Shown here piece after piece: positions 8,668-17,715 of a DNA stretch of 64,000 nucleotides (within the stretch, counting starts at the first letter, position 1; each line of letters starts with the position of its first letter). The notes beneath the pieces were generated by a model. It was not told the DNA's origin and ran no database searches. It was given only the letters and a program-made list of their open reading frames with translations. The stretch is taken from the NCBI GenBank assembly GCA_041394725.1, contig JAWKHR010000012.1, positions 1 through 64,000 of the forward strand. The letters are read 5' to 3'. This DNA is from JAWKHR01 sp041394725 (lineage in GTDB: Bacteria; Acidobacteriota; Vicinamibacteria; Vicinamibacterales; SCN-69-37). The position numbers and the translations under genes were made by a program.

Positions 8668-11067
8668 ATGTCCTTCGTCCCCGCCGCCGCCGACGTCTGG
8701 TCGGCCTGGCGATCGTTGCGCCGCGCGCCTTGGTACGCGGCGACGAGCATCGGTGTCGTCGCGCTGAGCGTGACGCTCACGGCCACCATCCTGGCGATCA
8801 CCGACGTCGCGCTCTTCAAGCCGCTGCCGTTTCCGGACGAGACGCGGCTGTTCGCGATCGCCCCCGGACACACGGCGCTGCCGCCGCCCTGGCTCGGCTC
8901 CGTCTCGCCCCTCGACGTGACCACCTGGCGCGAGGCCGCGCCGGACGTGCCGGCCACGGCGATGTACATCGGCGACTCGGTGACGATCGGTCAGGGCATG
9001 TACGTCCGCGGCGCCCGGATCGACGATCGCTTCTTCGACGTCTTCGGACGTCGGCCGGCATTCGGGGAATTCGCGCCCGCCGACTACGCGAGCTACGAGC
9101 CGATTCGACCCGCCATTCTCACCCACGGGCTGTGGGTGCGCGCCTTCGGCGGGGACCCGGCGATCATCGGTCGCACGGTCACGAACCGCGAGGGCCGGGG
9201 CATCCGCATCGTCGGCATCCTTCCGGAGGACATGGTGCTTCCGGATCCGTTCCGGGCCGAGGTGCTGACACCGCTCTACAACCCGGATCCGCGGCGGGCG
9301 GGACGCAGCCAGCGGGTCTTCGTGCGGCTCCCGCCCGGTGAGACGGCCGCGAGCCTCACCTCGCGCCTGTCGGCCGCGTCTGCGCGAGTCGCCGCCGAGA
9401 CGCCGGCGCAGCCGCCCCGGCCGAACCAGTCGGAGCGCTCCCGAATCCTGGCCGGGCCGTACGACGCGGTCGAGCTCGTCCCGATTCGGGTGTCGATGAA
9501 CGGCAGCCGGACACGCACGGCGTGGATCATCCTGGCCGTCGGCGGCGGGCTGTTCGTGCTCGCGGCCCTCAACCTCACCGCGCTCGCGATTGCCCGGGCG
9601 CGCGACCGCCGTCGCGACTTCGCGCTGCGCGCCTCTCTCGGCGCGTCGCGGACGGATCTGCTGCGCCTGCTGGTCGTCGAACAGGTGATCACGATCCTCG
9701 CCGGCACCGCCATCGGACTCTGGCTCGCGGTCGTCGCGTTGCGGACCACGCTGGACCTGATGCCGGCGTACCTCCTCATGGCGGACGCCACCATCAGCGC
9801 GCGCGTCGTGCTTGCGAGCATCGCGGTCGCGACGGTCTGCGCGCTGGGGGTTGCCACCATGGCCGCACGAACCGCCTGGCGCGGCGACGCGAGGCCGGAT
9901 CTCGCCGATGGCGGCGCCGCCACCACGCGGGCGCGCCCGTTCCTGATCGGCGCGCAGGTGGCGACGGCGTTCCTGCTCCTCGTCGGCGGCGCGCTGGTCA
10001 CGGGCAGTCTGTTGCGCGTGTGGGCCGAGGATCCGGGTGTGGCGGTGGCCAACCGCGCGGTCTTCACGTTCATCGCGCCGCGCGACATGTCCGCCGAGGC
10101 GCGTCTGGGCCTCATCGACGTGGTGCGGGGAGTGCCCGGCGTCCGGGCAGCCGGCGCCACCGACCGGCCCTTCGTCGAAAACGCGCTGAATGGCAGCAGT
10201 TTCCGGACCCCGGACGGTGCGACGAATGCCCTGGCCGAGAGCATGGCCATCACCGCGGGATTCCTCGAGGCTGCGGGGGTCACGCCCGTGGCCGGCCGGC
10301 TGCCGAGCGACGTCGAGCTGACCCGTGGGGATCCCCTCGTGGTCGTCAGCCGGAGCGTGGCGGACGGGTTCTGGCCGGGGCGATCCCCGGTGGGGCAGAC
10401 GCTGATGCACGACGACGGGCGCCCGTTCACGGTCGTCGGCGTGGTCGAGGACGCCAGGCTCATCGCGCTCGATCGCCTCGAGGAAGGGCAGATCTTCTGG
10501 CCGATGGCGTCACGGTCCGACGGGCCGGTGCTGCACAACACCGTCGTCTGGCTCGACCGGGCGAACGACGAGGCCCTGGCGCGCGTGGGCGCCGCGGTCA
10601 TCGCGCGTTGCCCGTATTGCTCGGTCGATCGCGCCGAGCGCGTCGTCGATGCGTTCGCCGGCACCATCCGGTCGCGCCGGTTCAACGCCTGGCTCTTCGC
10701 GTCGTTCTCGGTCGCGGCGCTCCTCATCGCGGCGGTCGGCGTGCTCGGCGTGGTCGCGATGTCCGTGGCGCGGCGGACGCGCGAAATGGGGATTCGCCTG
10801 GCGCTCGGCTCGACGCGCGGCGGGCTCGTCCGGACCGTGCTCGGAGAGCAGGTGCGTCCGATTGTCCTGGGGCTGCTCGCCGGCATGGCCGGCGCGTCCT
10901 GGACGGCGCGCCTGGCCGAGACGCTGCTCTACGAGACGACGGCCTACGACCCGCTCATCTGGGCGGCTTCGATCGCGACGCTCCTCGGCGTCGCCGTGGC
11001 CGCGACGCTCGTCCCGTCGTGGCGGGTCTCGAGGACGGATCCGGTACGGGCGCTGCGGGTGGAGTGA
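8668..11067 (+). CDS. Orphan ABC-transporter permease of MacB/FtsX type (ADOP family)
   Basis: 799 residues in the tandem layout of acidobacterial duplicated orphan permeases: N-terminal helix (about 20-45), MacB-like periplasmic core (about 50-270), FtsX helices (about 285-395), another helix (about 420-445), a second periplasmic core (about 450-660) and C-terminal FtsX helices (about 675-795). The opening WRSLRRAPWYAATSIGVVAL and the junction RDRRRDFALRASLGASRTDLLRLL / RRTREMGIRLALGSTRGGLV are the paired FtsX signatures (each shown here in part). No ATPase gene is adjacent, which is usual for this family. Role probably peptide or lipid handling or mechanotransmission in the envelope; the substrate is unknown. 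The start is fixed by GGGAGG eight bases upstream. Confidence 0.9.
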   Translation: MSFVPAAADVWSAWRSLRRAPWYAATSIGVVALSVTLTATILAITDVALFKPLPFPDETRLFAIAPGHTALPPPWLGSVSPLDVTTWREAAPDVPATAMYIGDSVTIGQGMYVRGARIDDRFFDVFGRRPAFGEFAPADYASYEPIRPAILTHGLWVRAFGGDPAIIGRTVTNREGRGIRIVGILPEDMVLPDPFRAEVLTPLYNPDPRRAGRSQRVFVRLPPGETAASLTSRLSAASARVAAETPAQPPRPNQSERSRILAGPYDAVELVPIRVSMNGSRTRTAWIILAVGGGLFVLAALNLTALAIARARDRRRDFALRASLGASRTDLLRLLVVEQVITILAGTAIGLWLAVVALRTTLDLMPAYLLMADATISARVVLASIAVATVCALGVATMAARTAWRGDARPDLADGGAATTRARPFLIGAQVATAFLLLVGGALVTGSLLRVWAEDPGVAVANRAVFTFIAPRDMSAEARLGLIDVVRGVPGVRAAGATDRPFVENALNGSSFRTPDGATNALAESMAITAGFLEAAGVTPVAGRLPSDVELTRGDPLVVVSRSVADGFWPGRSPVGQTLMHDDGRPFTVVGVVEDARLIALDRLEEGQIFWPMASRSDGPVLHNTVVWLDRANDEALARVGAAVIARCPYCSVDRAERVVDAFAGTIRSRRFNAWLFASFSVAALLIAAVGVLGVVAMSVARRTREMGIRLALGSTRGGLVRTVLGEQVRPIVLGLLAGMAGASWTARLAETLLYETTAYDPLIWAASIATLLGVAVAATLVPSWRVSRTDPVRALRVE

Positions 11068-11137
11068 GGCGTGGGCGCGATCTCGGTGCCAAGGGCGCTT
11101 CCCGACCCGCCGACTCGCGGGGCGGCAACCCGCGCCG

Positions 11138-11779
11138 TCACCTCGATCGCCAGACGGCGACGCTGACGAGCACGGCGCCTTCGACGGTCTCGCCGTGTTC
11201 GGTCGCCGGATCGTGAACGCCGATCATCGCCTGGATGGTCACCCGGTTTGCCGGCCGCATGGAGACGCCGGCGATTCCGCCCAGCGTGAAGCGGCTGCTC
11301 CTGAGGCGGCCCCCGACGTAGACCCCCGGCCCGCCGGGGGTCGCACGCGCCTCGGCGCAGGAGACGGGCTCGCACCGCGTGACCGTCTCGAAGCTCCGCC
11401 GGCCGGCCGAGGCGCCGACGAACGGCTGGATCTTCGATCGTGGCCGGAATTCGTAAAGCACCTCGCCGAGGAGCAGCGCGCCGCGACGGCCCGTGTCGTG
11501 AATGGTGAAGGGGCCGAAGGTGCTGGTGCGATCGCCGATGTCGACCGCGAAGTAGCGAAGGCGCACCGCGACGCGCCGGTTCCACTCGATGGAGGCCACC
11601 GGCCCCAGGAGGGTGCCTCTGCAGGCGGGCCCCCCGTTCAGGCAGGCCGGCCCGGCGTGGACGCCGGCATCGACGGATACCTGACCGGCGGCAGGCGTGG
11701 GGACTCCAATCAGGCCGGCGGCGATCAGGGCGCCGAGCCATGCCCGCCGTGGTGAGGACGGTGATCTGCGGGACATCAT
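11138..11779 (-). CDS. Small outer-membrane beta-barrel-like protein
   Basis: 213 residues from the double ATG at 11779/11776. The frame is open further upstream, but that extension runs through a tRNA gene and is not credible. Signal peptide residues about 12-35 (AWLGALIAAGLIGVPTPAAG followed by Q). The mature part alternates hydrophobic and polar residues (VASIEWNRRVAVRLRYFAV, KIQPFVGASAGRRSFETV, VYVGGRLRSSRFTLGGIAGV) and ends in VSVAVWRSR, as expected for an eight-strand OmpA/OmpW-like barrel, although the last residue is not aromatic. Two Cys pairs (CLNGGPAC and CEPVSC) could form disulfides. No specific family recognised. Convergent with the permease gene; transcribed in the same direction as the tRNA upstream. 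Confidence 0.65.
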   Translation of the reverse strand: MMSRRSPSSPRRAWLGALIAAGLIGVPTPAAGQVSVDAGVHAGPACLNGGPACRGTLLGPVASIEWNRRVAVRLRYFAVDIGDRTSTFGPFTIHDTGRRGALLLGEVLYEFRPRSKIQPFVGASAGRRSFETVTRCEPVSCAEARATPGGPGVYVGGRLRSSRFTLGGIAGVSMRPANRVTIQAMIGVHDPATEHGETVEGAVLVSVAVWRSR

Positions 11780-11990
11780 GCGCGACCTGGCTGCGGGACG
11801 ACGCAAGTCGTGCGCCATCGTCGCGTCAGGCCGCGCCCGGCTGGTCAACCAGTACCGACGAACACGAGGTCGAAGTGCGGGGGATGTTCCGCCGGCTCCG
11901 TGAGTTCTTCCAACGGCACCGGCGTGTCGCGACAGGTGGGGCACGGACACGGCTTGCCGGCCGAAGCTCACCCGAAGGGTGAGCGAAGGC

Positions 11991-12066
<76 letters not shown>

Positions 12067-12159
12067 ACGACGGCTGGTGCCGACCCGCGGGATGGGGACC
12101 CCGCGGTGCGCGACCGTGCGCCGCCCTGTCAGGCAGGGCGGCAGCAGCCGCGACCCCCA

Positions 12160-12168
12160 AGTGTAGCA
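12160..12168 (-). promoter_or_regulatory. Extended -10 element upstream of tRNA-Ala
   Basis: Minus-strand TGC followed by TACACT. It would start a transcript about 90 bases before the tRNA, with the hairpin GCCGCCCTG/CAGGGCGGC in the leader. No good -35 hexamer is visible, in keeping with an extended -10 promoter. Inferred. Confidence 0.4.
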
Positions 12169-12270
12169 TGGCGCACCCGCTGATCTGCGCAGTCCTGCAA
12201 TCCGCCGACGCCGCCAGGCGGAGGCGGACGCCGTCGTGTGCACTTCCGATCCGGGGCCGTCAAACCCGCC

Positions 12271-12279
12271 TGCTAGACT
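12271..12279 (+). promoter_or_regulatory. Extended -10 element directly in front of pfkA
   Basis: TGC followed by TAGACT; the hexamer ends six bases before the ATG at 12286, which would place the transcription start on or next to the A of the start codon. The intervening CGGGG is too close to act as a Shine-Dalgarno site. Predicts a leaderless pfkA mRNA. Confidence 0.5.
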
Positions 12280-12285
12280 GCGGGG

Positions 12286-13380
12286 ATGGCGGACCCGAAA
12301 GGACCCATCAAGCGGATCGGCGTGCTCACCGGCGGCGGCGACGCGCCCGGCCTCAACGCGGTCATCCGCGCCGTCGTGAAGTCGGCGGCCAACGCCGGCA
12401 TCGAGTGCGTCGGGCTCGAGGACAGCTTCGACGGCCTGATCTTTCCCGAACGCTCGCGCCCGCTGACGCCGCGCGACGTGACCGGCATCCTCCGCCTCGG
12501 CGGCACCATCCTCGGCACGACCAACCGCGGCAATCCCTTCGCCTATCCGGTCGAGACCGAGTCCGGTCCGGTGGATTACTCGGATCTCTGCGTCCAGAAC
12601 TTCCACAAGGCCGGCCTCGACGCGCTCATCGTGATCGGCGGCGACGGCACCCTGGCCATCGCGCACGAGTTCCACGTCCGCGGCATCCGCATCGTCGGCG
12701 TCCCGAAGACCATCGACAACGACATCGTCGAGACGACCATGACGTTCGGGTTCGACTCGGCCGTGGCGTACGCGACCGACGCCATCGACCGGCTGCACTC
12801 GACCGCCGAGGCGCACCATCGCGTGATGGTCCTCGAGGTCATGGGCCGCTACGCCGGCTGGATCGCGCTTTACGCCGGGATCGCCGGCGGCGCCGACGTG
12901 ATCCTGATCCCCGAGATCCCGTTCGACCTCGACAAGGTGGCCGCGCACATCAAGGCGCGCGAGGCCTGGGGCGCGCGGTTCAGCATCGTTGTCGTCGCCG
13001 AGGGCGCGCACGCGCAGGGCGGCGTGCGGTCCGTGGTGACGCCCGGGACGGCCGACCGCGTCGAGCGCCTCGGCGGCATCGGGGCGCAGGTCTCGGCGGG
13101 CCTCGAGCTGCTGGCGGGCAAGGAGAGCCGCCACGTCGTGCTCGGCCACCTGCAGCGCGGCGGATCGCCCACGTCCTACGACCGGGTGCTGGCCACCCGC
13201 TTCGGCGCATACGCGGTGGAGTTGCTCCAGCGGGGGGAGTCCGGCGTGATGACCGCGCTCCACTCGCCGGACATCGTCGCCGTGCCCCTGGAGAAGGTCG
13301 TGGGGCACACCCGGAGCGTGCCGCCCGACGGGGACGTCGTCCGCGCCGCGCGTCACGTCGGGATCTCGTTCGGCGACTAG
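12286..13380 (+). CDS. pfkA: ATP-dependent 6-phosphofructokinase (group III-like)
   Basis: 364 residues, cytoplasmic, phosphorylates fructose-6-phosphate in glycolysis. Motifs in order: GVLTGGGDAPGLNAVIRA (about 8-25), VIGGDGTLAIAHE (about 112), PKTIDNDI (about 144) with the catalytic Asp, VMGRYAGWIAL (about 186), and GHLQRGGSP (about 288). The residue pair that distinguishes phosphoryl donors is Gly in GGDGT (ATP type; pyrophosphate enzymes have Asp) and Lys in PKTIDND (E. coli PfkA has Gly). Gly plus Lys is the combination of group III ATP enzymes such as those of actinomycetes, so ATP is the likely donor. The E. coli-type allosteric tail is not obvious. Convergent with asparaginase, the stops being six bases apart. 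Confidence 0.94.
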   Translation: MADPKGPIKRIGVLTGGGDAPGLNAVIRAVVKSAANAGIECVGLEDSFDGLIFPERSRPLTPRDVTGILRLGGTILGTTNRGNPFAYPVETESGPVDYSDLCVQNFHKAGLDALIVIGGDGTLAIAHEFHVRGIRIVGVPKTIDNDIVETTMTFGFDSAVAYATDAIDRLHSTAEAHHRVMVLEVMGRYAGWIALYAGIAGGADVILIPEIPFDLDKVAAHIKAREAWGARFSIVVVAEGAHAQGGVRSVVTPGTADRVERLGGIGAQVSAGLELLAGKESRHVVLGHLQRGGSPTSYDRVLATRFGAYAVELLQRGESGVMTALHSPDIVAVPLEKVVGHTRSVPPDGDVVRAARHVGISFGD

Positions 13381-13386
13381 CAGAGC

Positions 13387-14400
13387 CTAGGACCCCTCGA
13401 TCGCCCGCTCGACGATCTCCCTCGCACGCGCCCGATCCGCGCCGGCGCAGCCGAGCGCGGCCATCATGAGGAGCCGCGCCTTGGCACCCGGCAGCGCGCC
13501 GGCGAGCAGCGCCCCGTGCGTGGCCAGGTGCTGGCCGCCGCCGTCGTAGCCGTAGCGCGGGCTCACGCGCCCGACCGGCGATCGCGACGAGATCGTCACG
13601 AGGACGCCCGCCCGCGCCGCGTCGGCCAGGGCCGGCACGATGTCCGGCGGCACGTTGCCACGGCCGAAGCCGATCACCGCGAGGCCGCGCACGCCCGCGT
13701 CCACCACGACGCGGATGAGCGTGTCGCCCATGCCGGTGAACGCCTGCACCAGGCCGACCTGCGTCTCGATGCGGCTCACCCGCATCCCGGCCTCGGCGCC
13801 CGGCGCCTGCCAGTCGGGGCGGGGCAGCGGGGAGCGGCGGAACAGAGCCCGGCCGCCGTCGACGACCCCGAGCGGCCCGAACTCCAGCGAGGCGAAGGCG
13901 CCCGACGTCTCCGCGTGCACCTTGCGCGCCTCGCGCGCCGCCAGGATCTCGTCGTTCATGACGATCAGGACACCGTGCCCGATCGCGTCCGCGCACGCCG
14001 CCACCCGCACCGCCGCCAGCAGGTTGGCCGGGCCGTCCCAGCTCGGATCCGACACGGTCCGCATCGCGCCGACCAGGACGACGGGCTTGGGGCTGGTGAG
14101 CACCAGGTCGAGGAGGAACGCCGTTTCCTCCATCGTGTCCGTGCCGTGCGTGATGACGAGGCCATCCACGTCGGGCCGCTCGAGCCAGGCCGCGGCGCGG
14201 CGGGCGAGCCGCCACATCTGTTCCGGCGTGACGTGAGGGCCGGGCAGCCGCGAGAAGTCCTCGACCTCGATGTCCGCCAGGTCGCCGAGGCCCGGGACCT
14301 GGGCGAGGATGTCGGCGGCGCCCATCGCGGGCACCGCCGCGCCCGTCGCCGGGTCGAGCCGCATCGAGATGGTGCCGCCCGTGAAGAGGATGCCGATCAT
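13387..14400 (-). CDS. L-asparaginase
   Basis: 337 residues; hydrolyses asparagine to aspartate and ammonia. First catalytic motif ILFTGGTISMRLD with the nucleophilic Thr (about residue 10), second motif GLVITHGTDTMEETAFLLD (about 80-98) with the Thr-Asp pair, and Lys in SPKPVVLVGAMR (about 107). No signal peptide, so a cytoplasmic enzyme is more likely than a periplasmic type II enzyme. It follows threonine synthase by 14 bases on the same strand, so the two amino-acid genes are probably cotranscribed at the end of the ribosomal-protein run. Glutaminase side activity cannot be excluded. Confidence 0.9.
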   Translation of the reverse strand: MIGILFTGGTISMRLDPATGAAVPAMGAADILAQVPGLGDLADIEVEDFSRLPGPHVTPEQMWRLARRAAAWLERPDVDGLVITHGTDTMEETAFLLDLVLTSPKPVVLVGAMRTVSDPSWDGPANLLAAVRVAACADAIGHGVLIVMNDEILAAREARKVHAETSGAFASLEFGPLGVVDGGRALFRRSPLPRPDWQAPGAEAGMRVSRIETQVGLVQAFTGMGDTLIRVVVDAGVRGLAVIGFGRGNVPPDIVPALADAARAGVLVTISSRSPVGRVSPRYGYDGGGQHLATHGALLAGALPGAKARLLMMAALGCAGADRARAREIVERAIEGS

Positions 14401-14414
14401 CGGCGGTCGGGGCC

Positions 14415-15611
14415 TCAGGAGGCGAGGACGTCGAGGTACTTGAGGGCGCCGCCGGTGTTGAAGACCACGACGGTGTCGTGCGCCTTGATCCGGCCTTCGC
14501 CGGCGAGCACCCGGAGCGCGTGCAGGGCGGCGCCGCCCTCGGGTGCGGCGCTGATGCCCTCGAGCCGGCCGAGGTCACGCATGCCCTGCACCATCTCGGC
14601 GTCGCCGACCGACACCGCGGCGCCGTGGCTCTCGCGCACCGCGCGCAGCACCAGGAAGTCGCCAATCGCCTTCGGGACGCGCAGGCCGTCGGCCACCGTG
14701 TGGGCGTCCTCCCACATCGTGGACTTCTCGGCGCCGGCCCCGAACGCCCGGACGATCGGCGCGCAACCGGCCGCCTGCACCGTCACCATGTGCGGCCGGC
14801 GGATCGGGTCGATCCACTCGAGCGCGGCCATCTCGGCGAAGGCCTTCCACATGCCGACCATCCCGGTGCCGCCGCCGGTGGGGTAGATCACCCAGTCGGG
14901 CAGCGTCCAGCCGAGCTGCTCGGCCAGTTCGTAGCCCATCGTCTTCTTGCCCTCGATGCGGTACGGCTCCTTGAGCGTGGAGACGTCGTACCAGCCCTCG
15001 GACTTGCCGCGTTCGGCCGCGATCCGGCCGGCGTCGGTGATGAGGCCGTCGACGAGCGTCACGTCCGCGCCGTAGAGCTCGCACTCCCGGATGAAGGGCC
15101 GCTTCACGTCGCGCGGCATGAAGACCTTCGCCTCGAGGCCCGCGCGCGACGCATACGCCGCCAGCGCGTTGCCGGCGTTCCCGGCCGTCGGCACCGACAG
15201 GACCTTCGCGCCCAGGTGCGCCGCGCGGGTCACGGCCGCCGAGAGGCCGCGCGCCTTGAAGGAGTTCGTCGGGTTGAGCGACTCGTCCTTGATGTACAGC
15301 CGGTCCAGGCCGAGCGACCGACCCAGCCGCCGCGCCCGCAGCAGGGGCGTGAAACCCTCGCCGAGCGTGATCGGCCGTTCCAGCCCGTTCGGCGTGTCGA
15401 ACAGCGGCATCAGCTCGCGGTACCGCCACATGTTCGGCTCGCGGCCGGCCAGCGCGTCGCGCGACCACTTGCGTGCGGCCGTGAGGTCGTAGCGGGCCAG
15501 CAGCGGCGCGCCGCACGGGCAGAGGTGATGCCGCTGCCGGGCGTCGAATGGACCGGCCCCGCAGGGCACCGAGCATTCGAGGTGGGAGAAATAGGACGCG
15601 GGCTGTGCCAT
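14415..15611 (-). CDS. thrC: Threonine synthase (PLP fold type II)
   Basis: 398 residues; converts O-phosphohomoserine to threonine. An N-terminal zinc-ribbon-like stretch with four Cys (CSVPCGAG and CPCGAP, about residues 13-35) precedes the catalytic domain, as in the longer archaeal/bacterial threonine synthases. The PLP lysine is in SLNPTNSFKARGL (about 118). The phosphate-binding loop is PTGGGTGMVGMW (about 242). The gene lies ten bases downstream of frr and just before asparaginase. Alternative PLP lyases (threonine dehydratase, cysteate synthase) are less likely because of the zinc ribbon and NSFKxRG motif, but substrate is not proved by sequence alone. Confidence 0.87.
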   Translation of the reverse strand: MAQPASYFSHLECSVPCGAGPFDARQRHHLCPCGAPLLARYDLTAARKWSRDALAGREPNMWRYRELMPLFDTPNGLERPITLGEGFTPLLRARRLGRSLGLDRLYIKDESLNPTNSFKARGLSAAVTRAAHLGAKVLSVPTAGNAGNALAAYASRAGLEAKVFMPRDVKRPFIRECELYGADVTLVDGLITDAGRIAAERGKSEGWYDVSTLKEPYRIEGKKTMGYELAEQLGWTLPDWVIYPTGGGTGMVGMWKAFAEMAALEWIDPIRRPHMVTVQAAGCAPIVRAFGAGAEKSTMWEDAHTVADGLRVPKAIGDFLVLRAVRESHGAAVSVGDAEMVQGMRDLGRLEGISAAPEGGAALHALRVLAGEGRIKAHDTVVVFNTGGALKYLDVLAS

Positions 15612-15621
15612 CGACGCCGGC

Positions 15622-16191
15622 CTACTTGCCGAGGAGCTCGTGGTCCTTCTTCTTCTGCAGCTCGTCGATGGTGCCGACGTGCAGGTCGGTGATCTTCTGC
15701 ACCTCGTCCAGCGCCCGCCGTTCGTCGTCCTCGGAGATCTGGTGGTCCTTGAGCATCTTCTTCAACTTGTCGTTCGCGTCACGCCGCACCTGCCGGATCG
15801 TGTTGCGGCCGTCCTCGGCGTACTTGTGGACGAGCCGGGACATCTCCTTGCGCCGTTCCTCGGTGAGCGCCGGAATCGGGATCCGGATGACCTTGCCGTC
15901 CGAGGCCGGGTTCAGCCCGAGGTTCGCCTTCTGGATGCCCTTCTCGATGGCGCCGGTCAGGCTCGGGTCGAACGGCTGCGCGACGATGAGCGTCGGCTCG
16001 GGAATCGAGAGGGAGGCGACCTGGTTGAGCGGCATGTTGCCGCCGTAGGCCTCGACCTGTACGGAGTCGAGCAGCGCCGTCGAGGCCCGGCCCGACCGCA
16101 GGCCGGCGAGCTCCTTGCGCACGTGGTCGATGCCGGCGTCCATGCGCCGCTGCACCTCGGCAAACAGTCCTTTCAGGTCACTGACGTCCAT
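15622..16191 (-). CDS. frr: Ribosome recycling factor
   Basis: 189 residues, the usual length. It splits post-termination ribosomes together with EF-G. Recognisable landmarks are the N-terminal helix ending LAGLRSGRASTALLDSV (about 25-43), the domain II segment NQVASLSIPEPTLIVAQPFD (about 55-75), IRIPIPALTEERRKE (about 105) and the C-terminal helix ending KKKDHELLGK. It follows pyrH by about 40 bases, the standard pyrH-frr order, inside the rpsB-tsf-pyrH-frr run. Confidence 0.97.
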   Translation of the reverse strand: MDVSDLKGLFAEVQRRMDAGIDHVRKELAGLRSGRASTALLDSVQVEAYGGNMPLNQVASLSIPEPTLIVAQPFDPSLTGAIEKGIQKANLGLNPASDGKVIRIPIPALTEERRKEMSRLVHKYAEDGRNTIRQVRRDANDKLKKMLKDHQISEDDERRALDEVQKITDLHVGTIDELQKKKDHELLGK

Positions 16192-16232
16192 GGGGTCCTC
16201 GTGGCTTCGGCCCGGCGACGTGCGTCACGGGC

Positions 16233-16988
16233 TCACTTCGAGACGGGGTTGGGGGCGTGCTCGTTGCTGCGTTCCAGGCCCACGGTGGTGCCCACGGCCT
16301 CGCCGCGGACCACCCGTCCCACGTTGCCCGGCTCGCGCAGGTTGAACACGACGATGGGCAGCTTGTTGTCCATGCAGAGCGAGATGGCGGTGGCGTCCAT
16401 CACCTTCAGCTGCCGCTCGAGGACCTCGAGGTACGAGATCGACGTGTAGCGGCGCGCGTCCGGGTCCAGCATCGGGTCGGCGGTGTAGATCCCGTCGACC
16501 TTGGTCCCCTTGAGGATCACCTCCGCGCGGATCTCCATCGCGCGCAGCGCGGCGGCCGTGTCGGTGGTGAAGTAGGGGTTGCCGGTGCCGGCGGCGAAGA
16601 TGACGACGCGGCCCTTCTCGAGGTGGCGGATGGCGCGGCGCCGGATGAACGGCTCGGCCACGGCGCGCATCTCGAGGGCCGAGGTCACCCGCGTGCTGGT
16701 GCCCTGTCGCTCGAGAGCGTCCTGGAGCGCCAGCGCGTTGATGACGGTCGCCAGCATGCCCATCGAGTCGGCGGTCGAACGGTCCATGCCCCTGGCGCTC
16801 GCCGCGAGCCCCCGGAACAGGTTGCCGCCGCCGATGACGACGCTCGTCTGGACGCCGAGCTGCCGGATTTCGCCGATTTCCTTCGCGACCTGCGCGGTCA
16901 TGGCCGGGTCGATCCCGAAGGGCTGGTCGCCCATCAGGGCCTCGCCGGAGAGTTTCAGCAGGACGCGGGTGAAGCGGGGGGTGGACAC
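16233..16988 (-). CDS. pyrH: UMP kinase
   Basis: 251 residues, hexameric bacterial type of the amino-acid-kinase family; makes UDP from UMP using ATP. Motifs: RVLLKLSGEALMG (about 8-20), SVVIGGGNLFRG (about 50-62), DSMGMLATVINALALQDAL (about 73-92), FAAGTGNPYFTTDTAAALR (about 130-148) and VDGIYTADPMLDP (about 164). The tail beyond residue 240 is variable. Lies 25 bases downstream of tsf in the classical order. Confidence 0.97.
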   Translation of the reverse strand: MSTPRFTRVLLKLSGEALMGDQPFGIDPAMTAQVAKEIGEIRQLGVQTSVVIGGGNLFRGLAASARGMDRSTADSMGMLATVINALALQDALERQGTSTRVTSALEMRAVAEPFIRRRAIRHLEKGRVVIFAAGTGNPYFTTDTAAALRAMEIRAEVILKGTKVDGIYTADPMLDPDARRYTSISYLEVLERQLKVMDATAISLCMDNKLPIVVFNLREPGNVGRVVRGEAVGTTVGLERSNEHAPNPVSK

Positions 16989-17013
16989 GTGGCGATTATA
17001 GCGCCCCGTGTCC

Positions 17014-17613
17014 TCAGTCCCCGACCTTGAACCGCGTGAACCGCCGGACCCCGATGTTCTCGCCGAGCTTGGCGATGGCGGCCTTGATTTCCTGGCCCAC
17101 GGTGGTCTTCTGGTCGCGGATCGAGACCTGGTCGAGCAGGCAGACCTGCTCGAAGAAGGCGTTGAGCTTGCCCTCGATGATCTTCTCGATCACCTGCGGC
17201 GGCTTGCCCTGGCCCTCGAGCTGGGCCCGGTAGATCTCCTTCTCCTTCTCCTGCACCTCGGCCGGGACGTCCTCGCGGCTCACGTAGAGGGGGCTGGCGG
17301 CGGCGATCTGGAGGCCGATTTCGCGCAGCAGCCCCTGGAAGTCCTCGGTGCGGGCCACGAAGTCGGATTCGCAGTTGAGCTCGACGAGCACGCCGATCTT
17401 GCCGCCGGTGTGGATGTAGGAGCCGATCAGGCCCTCGCTGGTGGCCCGCCCGGACTTCTTGGCGGCCTGCGCGAGCCCGCGCTTCCGGAGGATGGTGGTC
17501 GCCTCCTCGATGTCGCCGTTGGCTTCCTTCAACGCAGCCTTGCACTCCATCATGCCGGCGCCGGTGCGGTCGCGGAGCTGCTTGACCAGGGCCGCGGGAA
17601 TCTCGGTGGACAC
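17014..17613 (-). CDS. tsf: Elongation factor Ts
   Basis: 199 residues from GTG 17613. This GTG is preferred over the upstream in-frame ATG because GAAGGAGATCC immediately precedes it and because the homologous proteins begin at this point. EF-Ts recycles EF-Tu-GDP. The N-terminal domain has LRDRTGAGMMECKAALKEA (about 12-30), and the core has VELNCESDFVARTEDF (about 74-90). Length matches the short EF-Ts class of about 200 residues, with a single core subdomain, rather than the 280-residue E. coli type. Downstream of rpsB. Confidence 0.96.
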   Translation of the reverse strand: MSTEIPAALVKQLRDRTGAGMMECKAALKEANGDIEEATTILRKRGLAQAAKKSGRATSEGLIGSYIHTGGKIGVLVELNCESDFVARTEDFQGLLREIGLQIAAASPLYVSREDVPAEVQEKEKEIYRAQLEGQGKPPQVIEKIIEGKLNAFFEQVCLLDQVSIRDQKTTVGQEIKAAIAKLGENIGVRRFTRFKVGD

Positions 17614-17715
17614 GGGATCTCCTTCCAGGCCGGCGCGGGGCGCGGCCACGTTCGGTCGTACGGGGCGAAAAAGACGGTCGCGGGAGCCGCGGCGCCCGGC
17701 CGGGCGCGCGCGGCG

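Noticed and set aside
11780..11990. Short minus-strand frame with a CPCPTC zinc-ribbon-like motif between tRNA-Ala and the beta-barrel gene
   Set aside because: The frame is only about 40 codons, has an in-frame stop just upstream and no usable start codon. Could be a gene remnant, but support is too weak.
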